This document shows positions 1 through 6,116 of a stretch of 8,967 nt of DNA, piece after piece. The notes under the pieces are model-generated. The model made no database searches. It saw nothing but the letters and a program-made list of their open reading frames with translations, and was not told the origin of the DNA. The translations under genes and the position numbers were made by a program. The stretch spans positions 1 to 8,967 of the forward strand of contig CAKTOJ010000070.1 in assembly GCA_934589665.1 (NCBI GenBank), written 5' to 3'. Position 1 is the stretch's first letter, and the number at the start of each line of letters is the position of its first letter. Source of the stretch: an uncultured Oscillospiraceae bacterium. GTDB lineage: Bacteria; Bacillota; Clostridia; Oscillospirales; Oscillospiraceae.

Positions 1-398
1 ACGTCGGTCAGGCCGTTCCACACGGGAACGCCGGCGTTGGCGGCAAGGCCTTCAACGACCTTCTGGTCGTAGCCGCGGTACTCGATGCCGTCATAGAAGC
101 GGCCGAGAACCTTGGCGGTATCAGCCATGGTTTCCTTCTTGCCCATCTGGGAGGACTTGGAGTCGAGGAACGTCACGTTCGCGCCCTCATCGTAGGCGGC
201 GACTTCAAACGCGCAGCGGGTGCGGGTGGAGGTCTTCTCGAAGAGCAGAACGATGTTCTTACCGGCGAGCAGGTTGCCGCGGATGCCGGCACGCTTTTTG
301 GCCTTAAGATCGGCGGCAAGATTTAGCATATAGCGGATCTCATCGGGGGTGAAATCCTTCAGGGTCAGAAAAGAACGGCCTTTGAGATTGACGGGCAT
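1..398 (-). CDS. argF: Ornithine carbamoyltransferase, N-terminal part (runs off the left edge)
   Basis: Transfers the carbamoyl group of carbamoyl phosphate to ornithine, giving citrulline. This is a step of arginine biosynthesis (ArgF) or, in reverse, of the arginine deiminase pathway (ArcB); it acts in the cytoplasm. The visible 132 codons begin [16 protein letters not shown] and hold the carbamoyl-phosphate site STRTR at residues 57-61 within [13 protein letters not shown], then SSQMGKKET at 82-90, and end in the family block [26 protein letters not shown]. The KKE version of the second motif and the rest of the sequence fit ornithine rather than aspartate carbamoyltransferase. The start at 396-398 is set by an AAGGAGG site at 407-413 on the minus strand. 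Roughly the last 60% of the protein, including the ornithine-binding region, lies outside the window, so anabolic and catabolic roles cannot be separated. It is transcribed divergently from the AraC-type regulator. Confidence 0.93.
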   Translation of the reverse strand, partial: MPVNLKGRSFLTLKDFTPDEIRYMLNLAADLKAKKRAGIRGNLLAGKNIVLLFEKTSTRTRCAFEVAAYDEGANVTFLDSKSSQMGKKETMADTAKVLGRFYDGIEYRGYDQKVVEGLAANAGVPVWNGLTD

Positions 399-463
399 AG
401 GATGATCCTCCTTCAAGATATTGTACCCCTTGTTGGGGAAAGTCACTTACGTTTTCTGTCTAT

Positions 464-472
464 AGCATACCA
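464..472 (-). promoter_or_regulatory. Candidate extended -10 for the ornithine carbamoyltransferase gene
   Basis: Read on the minus strand this is TGGTATGCT, an extended -10 (TGN followed by TATGCT) with no recognisable -35 at the usual distance. It would start transcription about 60 bases before the start codon. That leader would include a small CCCC/GGGG hairpin (426-429 with 435-438, loop TTGTT). A weak dyad, GTCC-GCT-GGAC, sits just upstream at 484-494 and could be an operator. No convincing arginine-repressor box was seen. Tentative. Confidence 0.3.
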
Positions 473-577
473 ATTTTCTCGTAGTCCGCTGGACATTTTC
501 AGTTATTTTTCTTGTATTTAACGGCAAATCTATTGTTCTCTCCGCTTGCTGCAGCCCCGACGGAGCGCATCTGATAC

Positions 578-607
578 TTGCCAAGCGCGCCGCGAGTGCG
601 TTATACT
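578..607 (+). promoter_or_regulatory. Sigma-70-type promoter for the AraC-family regulator gene
   Basis: A -35 TTGCCA (578-583) and a -10 TATACT (602-607) are separated by 18 bases. Transcription would begin near 614, leaving an untranslated leader of about 38 bases before the start codon at 652. The hexamers match consensus at 4 to 5 of 6 positions each. This is the best promoter in the divergent region. Confidence 0.6.
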
Positions 608-651
608 GTGGATATAGGCCGCGCAGGCGCCGTCAGGAAGAGGTGACGAGA

Positions 652-1905
652 ATGAAAGACCTTGCCGCAATGCAGTCCTTTGAGCGCTCCCGTCTTGACC
701 GGAGCAAGCTGTGCTCCTTTGACAACGAGATCATCGAAGCGCCGACCTTTCCCCTGATCCATCAGGAGGCCCGCATCCTCTATATCTGCGAGGGCCACGG
801 CGTCATCCGCGTGCAGGGGCGCGACATCGAGCTGCGTCCGAATACGCTCCTCGCCATTCTGCCCTGGCAGATCACGGTGGTGACGGAGGTCGACGAACCG
901 CTGCAATATCATCTCGTCATTTATAATCTTCACACCCTCAACCGCTACATCCGCGCTTTTTCCGATGAGCGCGGCGGCGCGGTGGACTGGCAGACGCACA
1001 TTGAGCGCCAGCCCGCTCTCTACTGCGACGAGGGACAGGCACACCGCATGCAGCAATTCTTTCTCTCCCTGCGCGAAGAGGTCGGACTGGAATCCATCCT
1101 CGGCGCAGCCCCGCCAAAGATCCTCGGCTCGCTGGCCATCGTCAACCGGCTCGTGGAGCTGGTGATCCTGATGGAGCGCTTCCGCGCCGAGCAGCCGCCC
1201 GAGCCCGCGGCTGCGGCGCCCGCCGCGCCGGACATGAGCGAGATACTGCGCTATCTTTACTGCCACACCGGCGAAAAGCTGACGCTCAAGGGGCTCTCGC
1301 GTCTTTTTTATGTGTCTGAGAGCAGCCTGAGCAGCTACATCAGCGGTATGACCGGCCTTTCCTTTTTTGATCTTCTCAATGAAATGCGCATCGGCAAGAC
1401 CGCGGACTATCTGCTCTACACCGATCTGACGCTTGAGGAGATCGCCGCCGCGCTCGGCTATGTCGACGCTTCGCATATCTCCAAGGTATTCTCCGCGCGC
1501 GTCGGCATGCGCATCAATGATTACCGCAAGACCTACCAAAAGGTCGAAAGCCTGTGCCGTATTGAAAGTGACCGCCGCGTCTACGCGCTGGTGGAATACA
1601 TCTGCCGCAGCTACCACGAACCACTCTCCGCACGCCCCGTCGCCGAAAAGTTCGGCTATACCGTCGCCGAGATGAACCACGCGCTGATGCTTCAGGTCGA
1701 AAAGAATTTCGAGGAATTTCTCAACTATATCCGCATCAACCACGCCGCCGAGCTGCTGCTTACCACTGATCAAACCGTGACCTACATTGCCATGGAGGTC
1801 GGCTACGCAAACGTCAAGACCTTCAACCGCAATTTTCTCCGCTTCAAGGTGATGACGCCCGGCGATTTCCGAAAAAAGGTCACACTGCAGCAAAGCCGCC
1901 TGTGA
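652..1905 (+). CDS. AraC-family transcriptional regulator with two tandem AraC DNA-binding domains
   Basis: A 417-residue cytoplasmic transcription factor. Residues about 35-95 look like a cupin-type sensing domain (ARILYICEGHGVIRVQGRDIE, then a loop-rich beta region). A helical segment around 155-180 and a Pro/Ala-rich linker (179-194) follow. Next comes a complete AraC domain at about 195-296, with first helix-turn-helix near 211-240 and second near 259-290 (IAAALGYVDASHISKVFSAR). A second complete AraC domain at about 308-410 has IAMEVGYANVKTFNRNFLRF and the closing MTPGDFRKK signature. One AraC domain per chain is usual, so this chain carries four helix-turn-helix units. The ATG at 652 is preferred because GAGGTGA (640-646) lies 5 bases upstream; a GTG at 643 is the alternative. 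Standing between a divergent metabolic gene and a liv operon, it probably controls that operon in response to a nitrogen-related signal. The ligand is unknown. Confidence 0.92.
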   Translation: MKDLAAMQSFERSRLDRSKLCSFDNEIIEAPTFPLIHQEARILYICEGHGVIRVQGRDIELRPNTLLAILPWQITVVTEVDEPLQYHLVIYNLHTLNRYIRAFSDERGGAVDWQTHIERQPALYCDEGQAHRMQQFFLSLREEVGLESILGAAPPKILGSLAIVNRLVELVILMERFRAEQPPEPAAAAPAAPDMSEILRYLYCHTGEKLTLKGLSRLFYVSESSLSSYISGMTGLSFFDLLNEMRIGKTADYLLYTDLTLEEIAAALGYVDASHISKVFSARVGMRINDYRKTYQKVESLCRIESDRRVYALVEYICRSYHEPLSARPVAEKFGYTVAEMNHALMLQVEKNFEEFLNYIRINHAAELLLTTDQTVTYIAMEVGYANVKTFNRNFLRFKVMTPGDFRKKVTLQQSRL

Positions 1906-1932
1906 TCCGGCATAAAAATTCTGATGCTCCAC

Positions 1933-1967
1933 GATCCGACTGTCTTTCCGACGGCCGGATCTTTTTT
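1933..1967 (+). terminator. Intrinsic terminator after the AraC-family gene
   Basis: A 12-bp stem (1933-1944 with 1950-1961), with one A-C mismatch and one G-U pair, closes a TTTCC loop and is followed at once by six T's (1962-1967). It starts 27 bases after the regulator's stop codon. It should separate the regulator transcript from the liv operon, implying that livK has its own promoter downstream. Confidence 0.88.
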
Positions 1968-1977
1968 CACACATTTG

Positions 1978-2017
1978 CCGCTGCCGTGCTTCATACAATC
2001 TTATCAACGGCAGACGG
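1978..2017 (+). promoter_or_regulatory. Candidate liv operon promoter/operator: inverted repeat spanning a TACAAT -10
   Basis: TACAAT at 1994-1999 is the best -10 between the terminator and livK. No good -35 lies 16-18 bases upstream (TTGCCG at 1975-1980 is too close, at 13 bases), as is common for activator-dependent promoters. The -10 sits between the arms of an inverted repeat, CTGCCGT (1981-1987) and ACGGCAG (2007-2013). The arms extend to CCG and CGG on the outer sides if A2014 is bulged. This could be an operator for a dimeric regulator or part of a transcript fold. Assigning it to the neighbouring AraC-type protein is inference. Confidence 0.35.
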
Positions 2018-2056
2018 CGGACAGTTTCCGCCGCCACCGCCCGCTGCGGCGGGCGG
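2015..2056 (+). other. Structured livK leader with two tandem GC-rich hairpins
   Basis: Hairpin 1 pairs 2015-2021 with 2027-2033 (7 bp, loop CAGTT). Hairpin 2 pairs 2037-2044 with 2049-2056 (8 bp, all G-C, loop TGCG). No T-run follows either, so they are not terminators. They end 13 bases before the livK ribosome binding site (2070-2076). The pyrimidine-rich right arm of hairpin 1 could instead pair with the right arm of hairpin 2, so mutually exclusive folds are possible. No leader peptide and no known riboswitch class was recognised. Confidence 0.5.
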
Positions 2057-2084
2057 CCAGAACAAATTGAAGGAGGATCTTCCC

Positions 2085-3266
2085 ATGCGCAGATCAATTA
2101 AGAAGTTTTTTGCTCTCTTCCTCGCATGCCTGATGCTCGCCGTACCGCTTACAGGCTGCGGCACCGATCCCGCCGCGCCGGACGGCGGCACGGCCGACAG
2201 CGCCATCAAACTCGGCTGGATGGGCTCGCTCACCGGCGATCAGGCGGCTTTCGGCACCTGCGAGAGCCAGACCGTCAGGATGATGGTCGACGACATGAAC
2301 GCATCGGGCGGACTGCTCGGCAAACAGATCGAGCTCATCTGCTACGACACCAAGGGCGACGCGCAGGAGGCCGTCAACGTCGCCAAGCGCCTGTGCGCGC
2401 AGGATAAGGTCTGCGCCATCATCGGGCCGAACGCCTCGGGCCAGTGCATCGCCATCCAATCCGTCCTTGACCAGTACAAAGTCTCTGATATGTCTACGGT
2501 GGCGACGAATGAAAAGGTCACGGTGCAGGACGGCGCGCTCAAGGAGTATAACTTCCGCGTCTGCTTCATCGACCCCGTACAGGGCCGCATTGCCGCGTCC
2601 TTCATCGCCGACTATCTCGGCTATAAAAAGGCCGCCATTCTCTACGACGTCAACGATGACTACGCCCAGGGCCTGAAGGACAACTTCATCAAGGTCTACA
2701 CGGAAAAGGGCGGCACGGTGGTCGCCGAGGAGGGCTACACCGCCGGCGACACGGACTTTACCGCCCAGCTGACGAACATCAAGAAGGCCGAGCCCGACAT
2801 CATCTTCACGCCCATCTTCTATCAGGATTTCATTATGATCCACAAGCAGGCCCGCACGCTCGGCATTGACCTTGCCATGGTCGGCGGCGACGGCTGCGCG
2901 TCCGAGGTGCTCTTTGACGCGGCGGACGCGGTGGACGGCTCCTACGTCATCAACCACGTCTCCCTGACCGATCCGGCCGGCGAGAGCTTCCGCAAGGAGT
3001 ATGCGGAGAAGTACAACGGCGCAAAGATGGAGCTCAACGGCTACATGGCGCATGACGCGTTCCTCACCTGGGCTGCAGCGGTGGAGCAGGCCGGCAGCGC
3101 CGACCCGCAGGCCATCACCGACGCCTATACCCAGATCACCGTCGAGGGACTGACCGGCACGATCAAGATCTCGCCGGACGATCACAATCCCATTGACAAG
3201 GCCGGCTGCGTTGAACGCATCGACGGCACAAACAAGACCTACATCTTTGAAACCAAGATCGCATGA
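2085..3266 (+). CDS. livK: Branched-chain amino acid ABC transporter substrate-binding lipoprotein
   Basis: A 393-residue extracytoplasmic solute receptor that captures the substrate and delivers it to the LivHM permease. The N-terminus is a lipoprotein signal: MRRSIKK, a hydrophobic stretch, then lipobox LTGC with the lipidated cysteine at 25. The mature part is a type I periplasmic-binding fold of the Leu/Ile/Val family: GSLTGDQAAFG (47-57), the ligand-side segment IIGPNASGQ (112-120), MSTVAT (136-141), and hinge and second-lobe blocks ending in GLTGTIKISPDDHNP. Length is normal for the family. The start at 2085 is fixed by AAGGAGG at 2070-2076 and by the signal peptide; the frame is open further upstream, but that stretch contains the terminator. 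Eight cysteines lie in the exported domain, which is many for such a protein. The actual ligand could be another amino acid or amide; family membership alone does not decide it. Confidence 0.93.
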   Translation: MRRSIKKFFALFLACLMLAVPLTGCGTDPAAPDGGTADSAIKLGWMGSLTGDQAAFGTCESQTVRMMVDDMNASGGLLGKQIELICYDTKGDAQEAVNVAKRLCAQDKVCAIIGPNASGQCIAIQSVLDQYKVSDMSTVATNEKVTVQDGALKEYNFRVCFIDPVQGRIAASFIADYLGYKKAAILYDVNDDYAQGLKDNFIKVYTEKGGTVVAEEGYTAGDTDFTAQLTNIKKAEPDIIFTPIFYQDFIMIHKQARTLGIDLAMVGGDGCASEVLFDAADAVDGSYVINHVSLTDPAGESFRKEYAEKYNGAKMELNGYMAHDAFLTWAAAVEQAGSADPQAITDAYTQITVEGLTGTIKISPDDHNPIDKAGCVERIDGTNKTYIFETKIA

Positions 3267-3298
3267 CCAACCGCTCACGCGCACAAAAAAGCCGCATA

Positions 3299-3358
3299 AG
3301 GCAAATGAATTTTGCCTCTTCGCCGCCCAGGCGCCCCGTTCAGGGGTGTCCGGGCGGC
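3299..3358 (+). other. livK-livH intercistronic hairpins
   Basis: The 115-base gap between livK and livH holds two potential stem-loops. The smaller pairs AGGCAAA (3299-3305) with TTTGCCT (3311-3317) around TGAAT. The larger is a 16-bp stem (3322-3337 with 3343-3358) with one A-C mismatch and two G-U pairs, closing a GTTCA loop. No T-run follows, and the livH ribosome binding site starts 11 bases later. Such structures in transporter operons often protect the 3' end of the upstream binding-protein message or attenuate transcription, so that receptor is made in excess of permease. That role is inferred here. Confidence 0.7.
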
Positions 3359-3381
3359 AGCAGAACAGAAGGAGGCTCTGC

Positions 3382-4260
3382 ATGGACCTGCAATACTTTT
3401 TCCAGCAGCTGGTCAACGGCATCTGTCTCGGCGGAATGTACGCGCTGATGTCCGTCGGCTACTCGCTGGTTTACAGCATTATGAACTTTTCCAACTTTGC
3501 CCACGGCGGCGTCATCATGGTCGGCGCGTATGTCGGCTATTATGCGCTCACCGCCCTCGGCTGCAACTTTTTCCTCGCCTTTGCCCTCTGCGGCATCGGC
3601 AGCGGGCTACTGGCCGTTGTCATTGAGCGGCTTGTCTATTCGCCGCTGCGCAAGCGCCACGCCCCGTCCCTTTACTTCATCATCTCGGCCATGGGCGCGT
3701 CAATCTTTCTGGAGAACTTCGTCATCGCCACGATCGACGGCACGCCCCGGAACTACCCCACGCTGTTCAACAACAGCATCCATCTCGGCGGACTTTCCCT
3801 TGGCGTGGACAGCCTGCTGATGATTGTTGTCTCCGCCCTGGCCCTGCTGGTGCTGATGTTCATCATTCAGAAAACCAAGGTTGGCCTCGCGATCCGCGCC
3901 TGCTCGTACAGCGAAAAGGCCGCGACGCTTATGGGCATCAACGGCGATCTGGTCATCTTCATCATCTTCCTCATGGGCGGTGTGCTTGCCGGCTTCGCCG
4001 GTATGCTCTACGGGATGCGCTTCATCGTCAAGCCCACCATCGGCCAGGTGACAAACAAATCCTTTGTCGCGGCGGTATTCGGCGGACTCGGAAGCCTGCC
4101 CGGCGCGATCCTCGGCTCACTGCTTCTCGGCGTGATGGAGATCTTCGTCGCGTCCTTCAACTCCAACCTGCGCGACCTGTTCGTGTACGCGCTGCTGATC
4201 CTCGTCCTCGTTGTCAAGCCGTCTGGCCTGATGGGCAAGGTCGTGGAAGATAAGGCATAA
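3382..4260 (+). CDS. livH: Branched-chain amino acid ABC transporter permease LivH
   Basis: A 292-residue integral membrane protein forming half of the translocation channel with LivM. About eight hydrophobic segments are visible (roughly 8-33, 37-60, 62-86, 97-117, 139-163, 190-213, 224-255 and 263-280). Family signatures are NGICLGGMYALMSVGYSLVY near the N-terminus, MNFSNFAHGG (34-43), the cytoplasmic coupling loop GLAIRACSYSEKAATLMGIN (168-187) that contacts the ATPases, and KSFVAAVFGGLGSLPGAILG. It is slightly shorter than the E. coli protein. The start at 3382 has AAGGAGG at 3369-3375, 6 bases upstream; the frame is open upstream but crosses the intercistronic hairpin and the end of livK. 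The TAA stop (4258-4260) overlaps the ribosome binding site of livM, so the two permease genes are probably translated together. Confidence 0.94.
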   Translation: MDLQYFFQQLVNGICLGGMYALMSVGYSLVYSIMNFSNFAHGGVIMVGAYVGYYALTALGCNFFLAFALCGIGSGLLAVVIERLVYSPLRKRHAPSLYFIISAMGASIFLENFVIATIDGTPRNYPTLFNNSIHLGGLSLGVDSLLMIVVSALALLVLMFIIQKTKVGLAIRACSYSEKAATLMGINGDLVIFIIFLMGGVLAGFAGMLYGMRFIVKPTIGQVTNKSFVAAVFGGLGSLPGAILGSLLLGVMEIFVASFNSNLRDLFVYALLILVLVVKPSGLMGKVVEDKA

Positions 4261-4272
4261 GGAGGGAAGGAT

Positions 4273-5229
4273 ATGTTCAGCTGGTATTATATCGAGGGTA
4301 TCCTCATTCAGTCCTGCTACACACTGCTCATCGTGCTGGGCCTGTCCATTCTCACGGGCTATACGGGAATGTTCTCGTTCGGCCACGCGGGCTTCGTGTG
4401 CATCGGCGCTTACGTCTCCGTCATCTGTACGATGGCCTTCGGTCTGCCCTACTGGGTCGCGCTGATCGCCGCGGGGCTCGTGTCGATGGTGCTCGGCGCG
4501 GCGCTCGGCAAGATTACGCTCAACCTCAAGGGCGACTACTTCTGCATCGCCACGCTCGGCGTGGGCGAGGCAATCCGCCTGATCTTCAACAATCTCCAGC
4601 TCTCATGGGACGTCGGCGGCAAAACCTTCGCGCTCGACGGTGCAAAGGGCATCGCCAGCATTCCGCTCTACACGACCTTTGCCGGCTCGCTCGTCCTTGT
4701 CATCTTTTTTCTCACCGCCACGGCGCTGCTGATGAATTCCAAGCACGGGCGCAGTATGCTCGCCGTGCGTGAGGACGAGCTGGCGGCGCAGATGAGCGGC
4801 ATCAACACGTTCCGCTCCAAGATGCTTGCCATGTGTATGTCCGCGCTCTACGCCGGCATCGCCGGTGGGATGCTCGCGCACTACTTCGGCTACCTTCAGC
4901 CCAAGATGTTTATGATGGTCAAGTCCACGGAGTACACCATCATGGTCATTTTCGGCGGCATGGGCTCGATCACCGGCGCGGTGCTCGGCACGCTCCTGCT
5001 CTGCGCGCTGCCGGAGCTGCTGCGCGCGGTCGGTGACTGGCGTCTGGTGATGTACGGTCTGGCCGTTATTATCATTATGATCGTGCGTCCGAAGGGCCTC
5101 ATGGGCGGGCGTGAGCTGCCGGTCGGCCGCATCTGCCGTGCCATCGGCCGCATCTTCACGGGAAAGAAAAACGATCTGCCCCCGCCCGCAAATGACGGAA
5201 ACGGCGGCGGAGAGGAGGCGCCGGTATGA
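4273..5229 (+). CDS. livM: Branched-chain amino acid ABC transporter permease LivM
   Basis: A 318-residue membrane protein, the second permease subunit. The diagnostic LivM block LTGYTGMFSFGHAGFVCIGA (27-46) is present, as are LNLKGDYFCIATLGVGEAIR (83-102), the coupling loop GRSMLAVREDELAAQMSGIN (159-178), STEYTIMVIFGGMGSITGAVLG and the closing RPKGLMGGREL (272-282). It starts at 4273, with AAGGAGG (4259-4265) spanning the livH stop. After the last membrane segment there is a tail of about 35 residues: a basic part (VGRICRAIGRIFTGKKN), then a Pro/Gly/Asn/Glu-rich end (DLPPPANDGNGGGEEAPV). The DNA encoding this tail also supplies the livG ribosome binding site. The stop overlaps the livG start as ATGA. 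Confidence 0.94.
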   Translation: MFSWYYIEGILIQSCYTLLIVLGLSILTGYTGMFSFGHAGFVCIGAYVSVICTMAFGLPYWVALIAAGLVSMVLGAALGKITLNLKGDYFCIATLGVGEAIRLIFNNLQLSWDVGGKTFALDGAKGIASIPLYTTFAGSLVLVIFFLTATALLMNSKHGRSMLAVREDELAAQMSGINTFRSKMLAMCMSALYAGIAGGMLAHYFGYLQPKMFMMVKSTEYTIMVIFGGMGSITGAVLGTLLLCALPELLRAVGDWRLVMYGLAVIIIMIVRPKGLMGGRELPVGRICRAIGRIFTGKKNDLPPPANDGNGGGEEAPV

Positions 5230-6116
5230 ACGACATCACTTTCAAGCACCACGATCCCAACGTCATGCTCGAGCTGTGGCACGTTACCAAGCGCTTCGGC
5301 GGTCTGACCGCTGTGGGCGACGTCTCTTTCAAGATCAAAAAGGGCGAGATCTATGCGCTCATCGGCCCGAACGGCGCGGGCAAGACCACGATTTTCAATC
5401 TTATCACCGGTGTTTACGCGCTCACCGAGGGCCGCGTCATTTTTGACGGCACGGTCATCGGACAGGGCGACGCGATCATCAAAGACGATATGCGCGAAAC
5501 GGACGTCAAGCCCTTCCGTAAGCAGCCATACGACATCATGGCGCGCGGCATGGCGCGCACGTTCCAGAATATCCGTCTTTTTAAGAGCGAGACGGTGTAC
5601 AACAACGTTCTCACCGCCTGCCACGCGGAAGCGGACTACAACATCTTCCAGTCACTCTGGCGTCTGCCCTTCGGGCCGAAATGGCTCACGAAGTACTACC
5701 ATCAGGAAAAGGCGCTGCGCGCGAAAACGGAGGAGCTGCTCAAGATTATGGGCATCTGGCAGTTCCGCGACATGATCGCCGTCAACCTGCCCTATGGCCA
5801 GCAGCGCAAGCTGGAGATCGCCCGCGCGCTCGCGACCGATCCGAAGCTGCTGCTGCTCGACGAACCGGCTGCCGGCATGAACCCGGAGGAAACGCTCGCG
5901 CTCATGGATCTGATCCGCGAGATCCGCGACCGCTTCGACCTCACCGTGCTCATCATCGAGCACCACATGGATCTCGTGATGAACGTCTCAGACCGCATCT
6001 TCGTGCTCAACTTCGGCAACCCTCTTGCCGAGGGCACGCCTACCGAGATCCAGAGCAATCCCGAGGTCATTGAAGCTTACCTTGGAAAGGAGGACGAGAG
6101 CGATGGCGATGCTTGA
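5226..6116 (+). CDS. livG: Branched-chain amino acid ABC transporter ATP-binding protein LivG
   Basis: A 296-residue cytoplasmic ATPase that powers import as a heterodimer with LivF. It has Walker A GPNGAGKTT (47-55), a Q-loop at TFQNIRLF (Q114), a signature in the LivG variant form LPYGQQRKLEIARAL (188-202), Walker B LLLLDEP (208-214) with catalytic Glu213, and a switch histidine in IIEHHMD (H246). The C-terminus NPLAEGTPTEIQSNPEVIEAYLG is typical of LivG. Compared with E. coli LivG as I remember it, there is an extra charged stretch of some 10-20 residues between the first beta-sheet region and the Q-loop (about 78-100, including KDDMRETDVKPFRKQ). The start overlaps the livM stop by 4 bases, with GAGGAGG at 5212-5218, indicating coupled translation. 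Confidence 0.95.
   Translation: MNDITFKHHDPNVMLELWHVTKRFGGLTAVGDVSFKIKKGEIYALIGPNGAGKTTIFNLITGVYALTEGRVIFDGTVIGQGDAIIKDDMRETDVKPFRKQPYDIMARGMARTFQNIRLFKSETVYNNVLTACHAEADYNIFQSLWRLPFGPKWLTKYYHQEKALRAKTEELLKIMGIWQFRDMIAVNLPYGQQRKLEIARALATDPKLLLLDEPAAGMNPEETLALMDLIREIRDRFDLTVLIIEHHMDLVMNVSDRIFVLNFGNPLAEGTPTEIQSNPEVIEAYLGKEDESDGDA

Larger units (their letters stand above)
399..651. other. Divergent intergenic region
   Basis: This 253-base non-coding stretch separates the leftward ornithine carbamoyltransferase gene from the rightward AraC-type regulator gene. Positions 440-540 are distinctly AT-rich compared with the flanking genes, as expected for promoters. It holds the two promoter candidates listed separately, a short dyad at 484-494 and a 4-bp hairpin at 426-438. 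No small coding region or RNA gene was recognised. Confidence 0.7.

Noticed and set aside
484..494. GTCC-GCT-GGAC dyad in the divergent region as a regulator binding site.
   Set aside because: Four-base arms occur often by chance and no second copy was found near the liv promoter.
1902..2084. An upstream in-frame extension of livK starting near 1902.
   Set aside because: It would cover the terminator at 1933-1967 and the leader hairpins and would bury the signal peptide. The strong ribosome binding site at 2070-2076 and the lipoprotein signal fix the start at 2085.
601..2097. A 498-codon open frame on the minus strand opposite the AraC-type gene.
   Set aside because: It runs antisense across a clear regulator gene, its terminator and its promoter. 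It has no recognisable motifs and no convincing ribosome binding site. Long antisense frames are expected where third codon positions are GC-rich.
3193..3381. An upstream in-frame extension of livH starting at 3193.
   Set aside because: It overlaps the end of livK and the large hairpin, and the added residues are unlike any LivH. AAGGAGG before 3382 is decisive.
2094..3422. A 442-codon minus-strand open frame opposite livK.
   Set aside because: Antisense shadow of an unmistakable lipoprotein gene; its translation shows no domain and it crosses the intercistronic hairpins.
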